Virus record (IMG/VR): IMGVR_UViG_3300020172_002676
Coordinates: 1-64,000 of that record
Length of the DNA: 64,000 nucleotides
Reading direction: 5' to 3' (one strand)
From: a virus
The position numbers were made by a program, and so were the translations under genes. Under the pieces are notes generated by a model. The model was given only the letters and a program-made list of their open reading frames with translations, was not told the origin of the DNA and made no database searches. Below, piece by piece: positions 45,430 to 53,988 of the stretch. Positions within the stretch are counted from its first letter, which is position 1. The number at the start of each line of letters is the position of its first letter.

Positions 45430-48400
45430 TTAGATATTTTCAAACGAAGCTCCTGTTGGAGTTATAAAGAACTCAATATCTATGAATTCTAAAGCCTTCG
45501 TAGGTTTTAAGTAGATTTTACCTACTAATCTGTTTGCATCTAAATCTTCAGGTGAAGATGATACTGTTACACGGAAATCGTATAAACCTCTATCTCTTCT
45601 GATTGAATCTAAGATTGGATTAACACTATCTAAGAATTGTTGTCTAACGACTTGGTCGTTTTGTTCAAACAATAATCTTACCGCTACCGCTGAAATTAAT
45701 TTACGAGCTTGTAATAATAATCTTCTAACATTTAATCTGTTTAACGCTGAATCAGCAACTTGTAAGGTTTTGTTACCCCAAATTACAGTTCCAACATCAG
45801 AGAAGGTTGCGATAGGGTTGATTCTGCCTTGATACAATGTATCTCTATCTGTTTGTGTTAGTTTTTGTCTAGCTTTGATTGAATTTACAAGACCTCTTGT
45901 ATAACCCGCAGATGCGAACCAAGGGAATGCAATATTATCAGTCAATGCTAAGTTTCTACAAACTTCACCTGTTGGTGGTAAATAGATTTGTGTATTATTA
46001 ACAGTATCTCTTGTTAAAATCCAAGGATAATATGTTGCAGTATAGTTAGAGTCAATTCCAGTATTATCTAAGTTATCAACTGCTTCTTGTGAATAGATGA
46101 TATCTAAAGAATTTGTAGAATCAGGTGTATACATATTATAATCAGGAGTTGTTGCAATATAAACTGAATCCGCTCTTGAATATTGTACCATATCTATTGC
46201 TTCTTCAACAAGGTTTGAGTTATTAACATAATCAATCGCTGTTGTTGCAAACACGTTAATGTTTGTTGCTTCAGGGTTTGAGAATGTTAATATACCAAGT
46301 AAGTAAGCATAATAATCTGTATTTGCAAAATCTTGAGTGTTATTTTGAACCACAATTCTCTTAAACATACCGTCACCTGTTGCAGTTGGGTATTTTGTAG
46401 ATGGTGCCGCTCCCGCTAAATAACCTGAAGAACCTAATTGGAATCTATCTTGGTTAGTTCTATATTCTCTATAGATATCCCATCCGTCAAATCCACCAGC
46501 AAAACATACTGTGTATTTTCTTGAGTAAATAAAATAATAAGGATTTTCCTGAGTTTGTGGGTCAAATCTAAAATCAGCCACACCACATTCAAATGCTGTT
46601 TGACCGCTTGTCATTGATGTATTTGCAATTGTAACAACCGTTGCTCCTGAATCCATATGGAAACCTTTACTTAGGTAATTCCATTTAATAGAATCTGTTG
46701 CAGTTTCCCACCCAACAACTGGATTTTGTTTTCCTTTATATGTTAAGAATGACTCGTCAATTCCGAATTGAGTTGAGAATCCTAAATAACTTCTTCTTAT
46801 AATATCTCCTCCCGATTCAACAGTGTTTGAACCTCCAGCGGTTGTACCAAACGGTGGGTTATAAATAACTTCACCAGGATAATAATATTGTGTTTTGAAT
46901 TTAGGATAAGGTGATGGATATGCTGCAGCATCTTCGTATTCTCTTTGAGTATAACCATAGAATCCACAAGGGATTGCATCAATCGGATATTCATTCGCTA
47001 ATTCAATCATAATGAATTTTGATATTAAAGCAAACTCTCCGTTAGAAGAACCAATCTTTTTAGCCACAAAATTATTAGAACCTGGGTCCATTGTACGATT
47101 TGTGAATTTTTCAATCACAACTGGGTTAGCATCTGTGTCAAAGAAATTTCTAACTAAAACATCAAATGTCATATTATTAAATGATAAATTAGCAATTGAT
47201 ACTTTGATTTCAGTATTTGCAGCATCACCATCGGAAATTGAAATGAATTTGAATAAGTTATAAACTTTATTACCTCTTAATTCTGAAACTAAGAATGGTG
47301 TTTCTGGTGATTGGTATTTTTCCAAATTCCAAGCAATTGATGAAGATGATTGACTTCTAGCATCAGGTAGTGCTATTAAATCACACGATAATCCACGAAT
47401 ATAACCTTGGTTATATGCATAATTTAAACTTGATTGATAAAATTCTTCAACATAAATTGGAACAGCAAATCTTGACTTACCAAAATTATCAACACCTAAT
47501 ACCTTTGTAATGTATTTTGCCGATGATGCTAACAATGAAGTTTCAAATGAGAATGTGTTATTATCTTTAGTTATACCTGAAAGTAAGAAATTCTCAAATG
47601 GTGAACTTGTAATACCCGAATATTGGTCAGTACAAACTAATTGTAAATCAGTAAGTCCGCTTACTTCGTAAACAGGTCCATGATTATCACCTGAAGTATT
47701 TTCATAAAGAGAAATACCTCTTGAACGTATTGTTCCAACAACCATATTATTAAAGTCAGTATAAGCAGTTCCTGAGAAAATATAAGAATTACCCGATACA
47801 GTACCTGTGTAACTGTTTGATGCTCCTGAAGTTAATGATGTTACAACGTAATCAAAAGAATAACCCGAATAATTATTATTTGTGTAATTTTCAAAATTTG
47901 CATAATACCAAGGGTCATTACTACCCGCAGTTAAATCATTATATGCTAAATCATTTGAATCACAAAGATAAACATTTTGAACATTAGTATATGTTGATAC
48001 TAAATTTGTATAATCATCACTAGGTATTCCACCATATATTACAGCAGTAGTTGCCGATAATGATGGTGTATCCATAATAGTATCTAAATAATAATTAAAA
48101 TCATCAGACAATGTTGATGTTGAACCATCAGATAATCTATATTGAACATTTAAGTTTGCTTGAACTACTGCGGGTAAACTTGATGTAAAAGTTACAGTAT
48201 TTCCTGAAGAAGTTCCTGTAAAAGTCGCCGACCAAGGTGTTCCTGTTGATGGGTTAGTTCCGATAGTTGTTGGGTCAACATTTGCAGTTACCCTAAGACT
48301 CCAAGAAGGACCCGCGTCATAACCAGATAAACCAAGTACTCTAGTAACAAACAATTGGTTTGATTGTTGTAAATATGATTTAGCAATATATGCTGCCTCA

Positions 48401-48633
48401 TATTTAGGAATCTGAGTATTATAAAACTTAACGGGTTCTGTTCCCCCGAAATAAGCTTGGAACTCATCGTAGTTTGTTATGAAAATTGGTTCAAATGCTG
48501 GACCTTTTATTGTTTCTCCAACCAGTCCTAAAGTAGTTACTCCCACGCTTTGGGCTACGAATGATAGGTCGGTTTCAGATGTGTAAACGCCTGGTGATAC
48601 GAATACTTTTTGATTTGCTTGTGCTGTTGCCAT
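45430..48633 (-). CDS. Tail sheath protein, gp18-like
   Basis: 1067 aa, much longer than T4 gp18 (659 aa). The N-terminus VFVSPGVYTSETDLSF, then QSVGVTTLGLVGETIKGPAF is the classic sheath start. The C-terminal 200 residues (RINPIATFSDVGTVIWGNKT, LNRLNVRRLLLQARKLISA, RDRGLYDFRV) are the conserved inner domain that forms the handshake with neighbours. The extra length lies in the middle (about residues 130-800), with Ser/Thr/Tyr-rich beta domains that would project outside the sheath. The gene has divergent TATTTAT elements upstream. It forms the contractile outer tube around gp19. Confidence 0.92.
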   Translation of the reverse strand: MATAQANQKVFVSPGVYTSETDLSFVAQSVGVTTLGLVGETIKGPAFEPIFITNYDEFQAYFGGTEPVKFYNTQIPKYEAAYIAKSYLQQSNQLFVTRVLGLSGYDAGPSWSLRVTANVDPTTIGTNPSTGTPWSATFTGTSSGNTVTFTSSLPAVVQANLNVQYRLSDGSTSTLSDDFNYYLDTIMDTPSLSATTAVIYGGIPSDDYTNLVSTYTNVQNVYLCDSNDLAYNDLTAGSNDPWYYANFENYTNNNYSGYSFDYVVTSLTSGASNSYTGTVSGNSYIFSGTAYTDFNNMVVGTIRSRGISLYENTSGDNHGPVYEVSGLTDLQLVCTDQYSGITSSPFENFLLSGITKDNNTFSFETSLLASSAKYITKVLGVDNFGKSRFAVPIYVEEFYQSSLNYAYNQGYIRGLSCDLIALPDARSQSSSSIAWNLEKYQSPETPFLVSELRGNKVYNLFKFISISDGDAANTEIKVSIANLSFNNMTFDVLVRNFFDTDANPVVIEKFTNRTMDPGSNNFVAKKIGSSNGEFALISKFIMIELANEYPIDAIPCGFYGYTQREYEDAAAYPSPYPKFKTQYYYPGEVIYNPPFGTTAGGSNTVESGGDIIRRSYLGFSTQFGIDESFLTYKGKQNPVVGWETATDSIKWNYLSKGFHMDSGATVVTIANTSMTSGQTAFECGVADFRFDPQTQENPYYFIYSRKYTVCFAGGFDGWDIYREYRTNQDRFQLGSSGYLAGAAPSTKYPTATGDGMFKRIVVQNNTQDFANTDYYAYLLGILTFSNPEATNINVFATTAIDYVNNSNLVEEAIDMVQYSRADSVYIATTPDYNMYTPDSTNSLDIIYSQEAVDNLDNTGIDSNYTATYYPWILTRDTVNNTQIYLPPTGEVCRNLALTDNIAFPWFASAGYTRGLVNSIKARQKLTQTDRDTLYQGRINPIATFSDVGTVIWGNKTLQVADSALNRLNVRRLLLQARKLISAVAVRLLFEQNDQVVRQQFLDSVNPILDSIRRDRGLYDFRVTVSSSPEDLDANRLVGKIYLKPTKALEFIDIEFFITPTGASFENI

Positions 48634-48667
48634 TATTAAATTATTCTGTTACAGATTTATTTTATAG

Positions 48668-48674
48668 ATAAATA
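48668..48674 (-). promoter_or_regulatory. TATTTAT element (candidate phage promoter) for the sheath gene
   Basis: Coding strand GAATATTTATCTATAAAAT, ending 34 bp before the sheath ATG. Confidence 0.45.
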
Positions 48675-48711
48675 TTCAGCATTATATGAAAAAACTTTAC
48701 TTTTTAATAAG

Positions 48712-48718
48712 TATTTAT
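48712..48718 (+). promoter_or_regulatory. TATTTAT element (plus strand) for the 53-aa gene
   Basis: AAGTATTTATAAAGAG lies 35 bp before the ATG of the small ribbon-helix-helix gene and diverges from the sheath element. Between it and the ATG is an imperfect hairpin (GTAGGAATAAATTCTAC) followed by six T, which looks like an attenuator. Confidence 0.4.
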
Positions 48719-48753
48719 AAAGAGTAGGAATAAATTCTACCTTTTTTCATACT

Positions 48754-48915
48754 ATGAAAACCAAGAAAGAAATAAAGAATATTAAAATATCACCTGAATC
48801 ACACGATATCTTAAAAAGATACTGTGATAAGAGGGGAATGAAAATTTATAAATTTTTAGAAAATTTAATATCAGAAAAGTGTAAAGAGAAGAAAGATATC
48901 TACGGAGAAGATTAA
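48754..48915 (+). CDS. Small ribbon-helix-helix-like protein, probable DNA-binding regulator
   Basis: 53 aa, starting MKTKKEIKNIKISPESHDIL and ending IYGED. A short beta-strand (KNIKISPE) is followed by two helices (HDILKRYCDKRG, MKIYKFLENLISEKCKEK), the size and order of ribbon-helix-helix (CopG/Arc) repressors. Such small regulators bind DNA as dimers. It is the only plus-strand gene within the minus-strand tail module. Its TAA shares the bases TTAA with the stop of the convergent 347-aa gene. A TATTTAT element precedes it. The target is unknown, but the divergent sheath promoter region is an obvious candidate. Confidence 0.65.
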   Translation: MKTKKEIKNIKISPESHDILKRYCDKRGMKIYKFLENLISEKCKEKKDIYGED

Positions 48916-49955
48916 ACTAACTTATTTTCGTACAATATGTTAGCCTCTTTTGTGTTATCTTCTTTGGTTGCTTCAATCCTTAAAATATCATTTGTTGTGA
49001 TTTGAATTGTTTGAATATCACTACCATAAAAATCGCCATTAATATAAACATCAAAGGTGTCTATATTATTTGACGACACTAAATTCATATTTGCAGTAAA
49101 ATCAATTCTTTCACTTAACGCAGTATTACCCGTAATAAATAAAAAATTCATTTCAAACTCATCAGGATTTTCAGGATATTTTTTTCTTTTTTGTTTTCTT
49201 GTTGATGTATCTATTTCAAATAGTTGAGTAACTCTTGCGATTGCGGGTTTAACCTCAAACTCTTCTTCATCAATTAAATAACCCAACATAGTAAAATCAT
49301 AATTCTGAATATAATATTTTCTTGTGTCTATGGTCATTTGAGATTCATCTGAAACAGTGTTTAATATAATTGGAACATATTGACCTTTAATAAAGGTATA
49401 TGCTTGTCTTGAAGAAAACTTTTGCATAATCACCTTATTTAATTGGTTAAGTTCCCTCATTCTATTACAAATAATTTTTACACTATAGTTAATATCAACT
49501 GGTACGGGCTGTGGTATTGTGTAGATATCCATACCTTGTTCATTACCATTCCAAGTTGGAACTGATGCATAATAAAATTGTTTTCTATTCGGAATGGTAT
49601 ATATCAATGACGGATTTGACCCGTATTTAACTTCAGGACTTCTAACCACAGTAATAAATGGTGGTGACGGATTATTATCTAAATCCGTGAATAATGCTGT
49701 TTCAGTATATTGTGACCAATTTTGTGTTGTAATTATAATATCCAACATTGGTACAATTTTTCCAGCAGAAACAACCTCCAAATCTTCCTTAACAAAATTA
49801 AGCATACCTTTATCCAAGTCAGCATGTAATACCGATTTTGGTAAGTAAGTCCCATCCTTATTAATATATTCTAAAAGTTGTTCTCTGCGTTCAGATAATA
49901 CTTTCTTTGGAACTAAAGGTAATGTTGGTTTAACTATATTTCTTGGTAATGCCAT
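48912..49955 (-). CDS. Neck/tail completion protein, gp15-like by position
   Basis: 347 aa. Not clearly recognised by sequence. It sits directly upstream of the sheath gene and downstream of a gp14-like gene, the position of the T4 tail sheath stabiliser gp15 (272 aa). Features such as DINYSVKIICNRMRELNQL, VIMQKFSSRQAYTFIKGQY and a TMLGYLIDEEEFEV strand pair are compatible with the gp15 fold but not diagnostic. There is a Lys/Arg-rich linker (RKQKRKKYPENP) and a C-terminal Ig-like region of about 80 residues. It would cap the tail tube and join it to the neck. Confidence 0.5.
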   Translation of the reverse strand: MALPRNIVKPTLPLVPKKVLSERREQLLEYINKDGTYLPKSVLHADLDKGMLNFVKEDLEVVSAGKIVPMLDIIITTQNWSQYTETALFTDLDNNPSPPFITVVRSPEVKYGSNPSLIYTIPNRKQFYYASVPTWNGNEQGMDIYTIPQPVPVDINYSVKIICNRMRELNQLNKVIMQKFSSRQAYTFIKGQYVPIILNTVSDESQMTIDTRKYYIQNYDFTMLGYLIDEEEFEVKPAIARVTQLFEIDTSTRKQKRKKYPENPDEFEMNFLFITGNTALSERIDFTANMNLVSSNNIDTFDVYINGDFYGSDIQTIQITTNDILRIEATKEDNTKEANILYENKLV

Positions 49956-49958
49956 ATT

Positions 49959-50471
49959 TTATATTCCTCTAAATTCGTTTTCGCTAACAAATGTTGCCAT
50001 TATGGTACGATAAAAAGATTTATAGCCTCCATAACTGTGTTTGTTATCTGAAACAACAAGACCATCATCACTTACAACATAATACCTTACTCTATCTTCC
50101 GTTTCATAATATCCAAAATAATCACCCATATAAATATTAACCCCCATATCATCAAGTGTTTTTTGATAGATAGAAAATTTCATATTACCTGGTTCTAGTT
50201 GTTCAACTTTTGAATTACCAAGAAATTTATTTTGTGGTGCCATAACTTGAACTAACCCATTTAATTCAATTGGTGCCAAAAATTGAATACCATCTTCCAA
50301 TACTTCACCATAAACATCATCAACTTTAGTTCTATATCTGTCAACACGGTATAATATAACTTTGAAGTTCATATCGCCCTCCAGCCACTGCCTTCCCATA
50401 TCAATGTCTAAATTAAAATCTTCTCCACCGAAGAACATACCTAATCTTGTTATTGGAACTAATTTCTGCAT
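49959..50471 (-). CDS. Neck protein, gp14-like
   Basis: 170 aa, shorter than T4 gp14 (256 aa). The sequence MGVNIYMGDYFGYYETED, then VRYYVVSDDGLVVSDNKH and a C-terminal FYRTIMATFVSENEFRG resembles the part of gp14 where a GDxxxY(F/Y) turn is followed by (I/V)xxVxx and KxxYxxIxxxxxxEExxG. The middle (DVYGEVLEDGIQFLAP) fits the FGEDL region of gp14. It starts the sheath-side operon, behind a TATTTAT element, and is 3 bp from the next gene. The gp13-like partner is on the plus strand nearby. Confidence 0.55.
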   Translation of the reverse strand: MQKLVPITRLGMFFGGEDFNLDIDMGRQWLEGDMNFKVILYRVDRYRTKVDDVYGEVLEDGIQFLAPIELNGLVQVMAPQNKFLGNSKVEQLEPGNMKFSIYQKTLDDMGVNIYMGDYFGYYETEDRVRYYVVSDDGLVVSDNKHSYGGYKSFYRTIMATFVSENEFRGI

Positions 50472-50526
50472 ATTAATTTTTTGTTTGTTTATTATAATAT
50501 AATTGTGATGTGATTTTCATATATTG

Positions 50527-50533
50527 ATAAATA
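50527..50533 (-). promoter_or_regulatory. TATTTAT element (candidate phage promoter) for the neck operon
   Basis: Coding strand AAAGTATTTATCAATAT, about 55 bp before the gp14-like ATG in the 104-bp divergent gap. Confidence 0.4.
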
Positions 50534-50546
50534 CTTTATTTTTACT

Positions 50547-50554
50547 TATATTTA
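50547..50554 (+). promoter_or_regulatory. Bacteroidota-like -7 element (TATATTTA) for the SNF2 gene
   Basis: TATATTTA lies about 20 bp after TTGA and about 20 bp before the helicase ATG. It is a partial match to TTTG/TAnnTTTG spacing. Evidence is weaker than for the promoter at 52382-52412. Confidence 0.35.
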
Positions 50555-50575
50555 AAGCAAAGTTTTTATTAAAGA

Positions 50576-52327
50576 ATGGAAATAAGTTTAGAGTCCAAAG
50601 CGATGGCGATTCTTGAGACCTATGAAGGTGGTAATAACTATCTTTTAGAATTAAAACGTAAATCACAGATTAACAGAAAATTCTACCCAACAAGAAGTCA
50701 GTCGGAGTACATAATCTCATATCACGACAAACAACCAAAGGTTGCTAAGAAGTGGGTGATACTTGATGCTTATTTCGCACAGAAATTGGCAGATGATAAA
50801 CTATACACGGAAATACCACAAAAAGTATGGGTTGAAAAACTTTTGGCGGATAAAGAAAAGGCGTTCCATATTTGGGGTAGAGTATTTGAAACTGAAGAAT
50901 TTCACGATTTTTGGTTACCAAAGGCGGCAGTCATAAAAGACAATACCGTTAAAGATGTTGTAATTGATTATGAAAAATATTCAAATAGACCCCCGCTTCC
51001 ACATCAAAAAGAAGCAATCCAAAAATTAGTAGAAAATAAGAAATTTATTTTGGCTGATGATATGGGGTTGGGCAAGACAACAACAACTATTATTGCCGCC
51101 CTTGAGGCAAATGCAAAGAAAGTTTTAATTATTTGTCCTGCAACTCTAAAAATAAATTGGAAAAGAGAAATTGAAAACTATTCTGATAAATCTATCTATA
51201 TTGCTGAGGGTAAGAATTTTAGTACTGAATCTGATTATGTAATTATAAATTACGACATTATAAAAAACTTTCACGACCCAAAGAAAAAAGAGGAATCTCA
51301 AATCCTTTTAGCAAATTTTGATTTGGTTATTATTGATGAAGCACATTACATTAAGAATGGTCAAGCACAGAGAACAAAATTGATAAATGATTTTGTTAAG
51401 AATATTGACCGACTTTGGTTATTAACGGGAACACCTATGACATCAAGACCAATGGATTATTTTAATCTATTAAGTTTGGTTGATTCTCCTGTCAGTAAGA
51501 ATTGGATGGCGTATGCGGTTAGATATTGTAGTGGATATCAATTTAATGTTGGTGGAAGAAAGATTTGGAATATTACTGGAGCATCAAATTTGGATGAATT
51601 AAGAGAAAGAACATCATCAACCATCTTAAGACGATTGAAAGAAAATGTTCTTGATTTACCTGATAAAATTATCACACCAGTTTATTTAAGATTAAAATCA
51701 AAAGAATATGAAGAAGTTATGGGTGAGTATTATGATTGGTATGATAAAAACCCTGATGAATCAAAATCTTTAACCGTTCAATTTTCTAAATTGACAAAAA
51801 TTAGACAGATTATTGCCAACGAAAAAGTAACTCAAACAATTGAACTTATTGAAAATATTATTGAACAAGATAAAAAGGTAATTGTATTTTGTAACTTTAC
51901 AGAATCTTTAAACAGAATTGCTGAACATTTTGGAAAGGCTGCCGTTAAACTTGACGGGTCTATGTCCAAAGCTAGTAGACAACATAGTGTGGACGAATTT
52001 CAAGAGAACCCAAAAGTAAAAATCTTTGTTGGAAATATTAAAGCGGCAGGAGTTGGTATCACCTTAACCGCAGCTGAAGCAGTGATAATGAACGATTTAT
52101 CATTCCTACCATCAGACCACGCACAATCTGAAGATAGAGCATATCGTTATGGACAAAAAAACAATGTATTAGTTTATTACCCTATATTTGAAAACACAAT
52201 TGAAGGGATAATTTATGACATATTAAACAAGAAAAAACAAGTTATCGCAACGGTAATGGGAGACAATCAAAACCCCGCCGATGCCGCTGAAGAAATTTTA
52301 CAAAGAATCAATGAGTTGAGATATTAA
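50576..52327 (+). CDS. SNF2-family DNA helicase/translocase
   Basis: 583 aa. A 140-residue N-terminal domain of unknown fold precedes the two RecA-like lobes. Motif I is LADDMGLGKTTTT near 160, motif II is IIDEAHYIKN near 253, and motif III is LLTGTPMTSRPMDYF. Motif V is NIKAAGVGITLTAAEAV, and motif VI is AQSEDRAYRYGQK near 515-527. The last is the QxxxRxxRxGQ signature of SNF2/SMARCAL1-type enzymes, which remodel forks or anneal ssDNA. It may do the job of T4 UvsW in fork reversal and recombination. It is the first gene of the plus-strand unit and is followed by a 104-bp gap with two promoter-like sites. Confidence 0.9.
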   Translation: MEISLESKAMAILETYEGGNNYLLELKRKSQINRKFYPTRSQSEYIISYHDKQPKVAKKWVILDAYFAQKLADDKLYTEIPQKVWVEKLLADKEKAFHIWGRVFETEEFHDFWLPKAAVIKDNTVKDVVIDYEKYSNRPPLPHQKEAIQKLVENKKFILADDMGLGKTTTTIIAALEANAKKVLIICPATLKINWKREIENYSDKSIYIAEGKNFSTESDYVIINYDIIKNFHDPKKKEESQILLANFDLVIIDEAHYIKNGQAQRTKLINDFVKNIDRLWLLTGTPMTSRPMDYFNLLSLVDSPVSKNWMAYAVRYCSGYQFNVGGRKIWNITGASNLDELRERTSSTILRRLKENVLDLPDKIITPVYLRLKSKEYEEVMGEYYDWYDKNPDESKSLTVQFSKLTKIRQIIANEKVTQTIELIENIIEQDKKVIVFCNFTESLNRIAEHFGKAAVKLDGSMSKASRQHSVDEFQENPKVKIFVGNIKAAGVGITLTAAEAVIMNDLSFLPSDHAQSEDRAYRYGQKNNVLVYYPIFENTIEGIIYDILNKKKQVIATVMGDNQNPADAAEEILQRINELRY

Positions 52328-52339
52328 TCAACAACGGAT

Positions 52340-52346
52340 TATTTAT
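52340..52346 (+). promoter_or_regulatory. TATTTAT element (candidate phage promoter)
   Basis: GATTATTTATATACAAAAG starts 12 bp after the helicase stop and lies upstream of the housekeeping-type promoter of the next gene. A phage-late and a host-type promoter may serve the same gene. Confidence 0.35.
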
Positions 52347-52381
52347 ATACAAAAGATAATTCAAAGATTTAAAAAAAAATG

Positions 52382-52412
52382 TTTGGAAAATCAAGAAAAA
52401 AAAATATCTTTG
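52382..52412 (+). promoter_or_regulatory. Bacteroidota housekeeping promoter
   Basis: TTTG at 52382-52385, a 19-bp spacer, then TATCTTTG at 52405-52412. This equals the -33 TTTG / -7 TAnnTTTG consensus of Bacteroidota sigma factors with its normal spacing. The predicted start is about 10 bp before the ATG at 52432. Confidence 0.75.
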
Positions 52413-52431
52413 CAATGGATAATTCAAAATT

Positions 52432-53961
52432 ATGAAAAAAACCGAAAAAAAAATACAACAATTAGAAGTAGAAATCCTTGAAGGTCACGTTAACAAGGAA
52501 AAGGAATTGTTGATAACAGAAATGAAAAAAATAGGAATAGAAAAATTACCCTATTCTTATACAGCCCTAAAACAATTCATTGACCCAGAGACAATGGATT
52601 TTCATTATAACAAACATTATAAAGGGTACGTAGACAAATTAAATGACGCATTGTCAAAGAAAAAAGAAGGGGATTTAGATTTAGAAAAAATTATTAAAAC
52701 CATCAGTCGTTTTGATAAAAATATTAGAAATAACGCGGGGGGAGCATTTAATCACGCATTGTTTTGGAAAATGTTAACTCCAACACCAAAAAAATTGGAA
52801 GGGGAACTTTTCAAAAAAATAACAAAACAATTCAAAACATTTACGTTATTTAAAAAAGAATTTGAAAAAACCGCTAAAAATCAATTTGGTTCTGGTTGGG
52901 CTTGGTTGGTACTTACACCGAAAAATACATTAAAAATTATGGCAACTCCAAACCAAGACAATCCGTTAATGAATGTGATTGAAAATGGGGGGTTTCCATT
53001 ATTAGGGTTAGATTTGTGGGAACACGCATATTATTTAAAATATAAAAATAAAAGAGATGAATACATTACAAATTTTTGGAAAGTTGTTAATTGGGAGTTT
53101 ATTACAAAGTTATACGAAATGAGAATTGAAACCAAATTATCCGAATCTATCCATATGAAACAAGTTTTAAGTGAAAGCAAATCAGAAATGTGTTCAAGGT
53201 CTGATACCGAATACTATAAAACCCTGTTTAATGTTAACGAGGCAGTTAAGAGTACATACATGCATGGTATCAATAGAATCATTAAGGAAGTATTTAATGA
53301 GAATTATATTGAAAAACCTGAGAATAATGAAATGTCGGGAGTTTATAATATTGAAGGAACTGGTAGGTCGGTGTTGAATAAATTAAACACAAACTACACA
53401 ACTTTTTGTATCTTATTAAGAGATGTTAACCAATTCATCGCAACTTACCCAAATAAAAAACCAATTAGTTTTATTGACAAAATCCCTAAAGAACAAGTTA
53501 CAGAAACTGAAAGATTTATACATGCTTTGGATTATTTTAAATTTAGAATTTTTGACAAAGAGAATTCAACATTCCATAACCTATTGAAAACATTGGCAGA
53601 TAAAAATGCTGCAGGTATTAAAAGGGAAGAAATAACCGCAGCAATTATTAGACGTTATTTTGGTCCAACCGTTAAGGTTGATTTAATTGGTGGACCTGGT
53701 AATAAAAAAGATGCCATAGGTGGTATTGATTTAGAACTAACTATAGATGGAGTATTATATACCGCACAGGTGAAAAAATTTGGTCAAAAAATTATAGATA
53801 ATGATAATATTACTTTAGAAGATACGGGACAGGTTAAACCATATCGTACAGATTTAATGATTTTCCAAAGAGGTAAAAACGTTTTAATTTTTAATAAAAA
53901 ACCAAGAATTATTGATGGAAAATATGTGTTTCCACCTGATTCGCTGTGGTACAGTATATAA
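52432..53961 (+). CDS. Superoxide dismutase fused to a PD-(D/E)XK nuclease-like domain
   Basis: 509 aa in one uninterrupted frame. Residues about 38-230 are an Fe/Mn superoxide dismutase. The ligands H58 (DFHYNKHYKGYV), H108 (NNAGGAFNHALFW), D194 and H198 (LGLDLWEHAYYLKY) are all present, with the gateway Tyr66. The pattern AGGxxNH with Q175 in NQDNP points to the manganese type. Residues 231-400 are a helical region of unknown function. Residues about 400-509 contain IGGIDLELTIDG and then YTAQVKKFGQ, giving D433 followed by Q446-x-K448, the D-x(12)-QxK core of many PD-(D/E)XK nucleases. This fusion is not a known phage architecture to me. It is driven by a host-type promoter. Confidence 0.82.
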   Translation: MKKTEKKIQQLEVEILEGHVNKEKELLITEMKKIGIEKLPYSYTALKQFIDPETMDFHYNKHYKGYVDKLNDALSKKKEGDLDLEKIIKTISRFDKNIRNNAGGAFNHALFWKMLTPTPKKLEGELFKKITKQFKTFTLFKKEFEKTAKNQFGSGWAWLVLTPKNTLKIMATPNQDNPLMNVIENGGFPLLGLDLWEHAYYLKYKNKRDEYITNFWKVVNWEFITKLYEMRIETKLSESIHMKQVLSESKSEMCSRSDTEYYKTLFNVNEAVKSTYMHGINRIIKEVFNENYIEKPENNEMSGVYNIEGTGRSVLNKLNTNYTTFCILLRDVNQFIATYPNKKPISFIDKIPKEQVTETERFIHALDYFKFRIFDKENSTFHNLLKTLADKNAAGIKREEITAAIIRRYFGPTVKVDLIGGPGNKKDAIGGIDLELTIDGVLYTAQVKKFGQKIIDNDNITLEDTGQVKPYRTDLMIFQRGKNVLIFNKKPRIIDGKYVFPPDSLWYSI

Positions 53962-53976
53962 ACCTAAAGTATTTGA

Positions 53977-53983
53977 TATTTAT
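53977..53983 (+). promoter_or_regulatory. TATTTAT element (candidate phage promoter)
   Basis: TTTGATATTTATTTGATATG, with the element ending 5 bp before the gp13-like ATG. It is close enough that the transcript would be nearly leaderless. Confidence 0.3.
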
Positions 53984-53988
53984 TTGAT

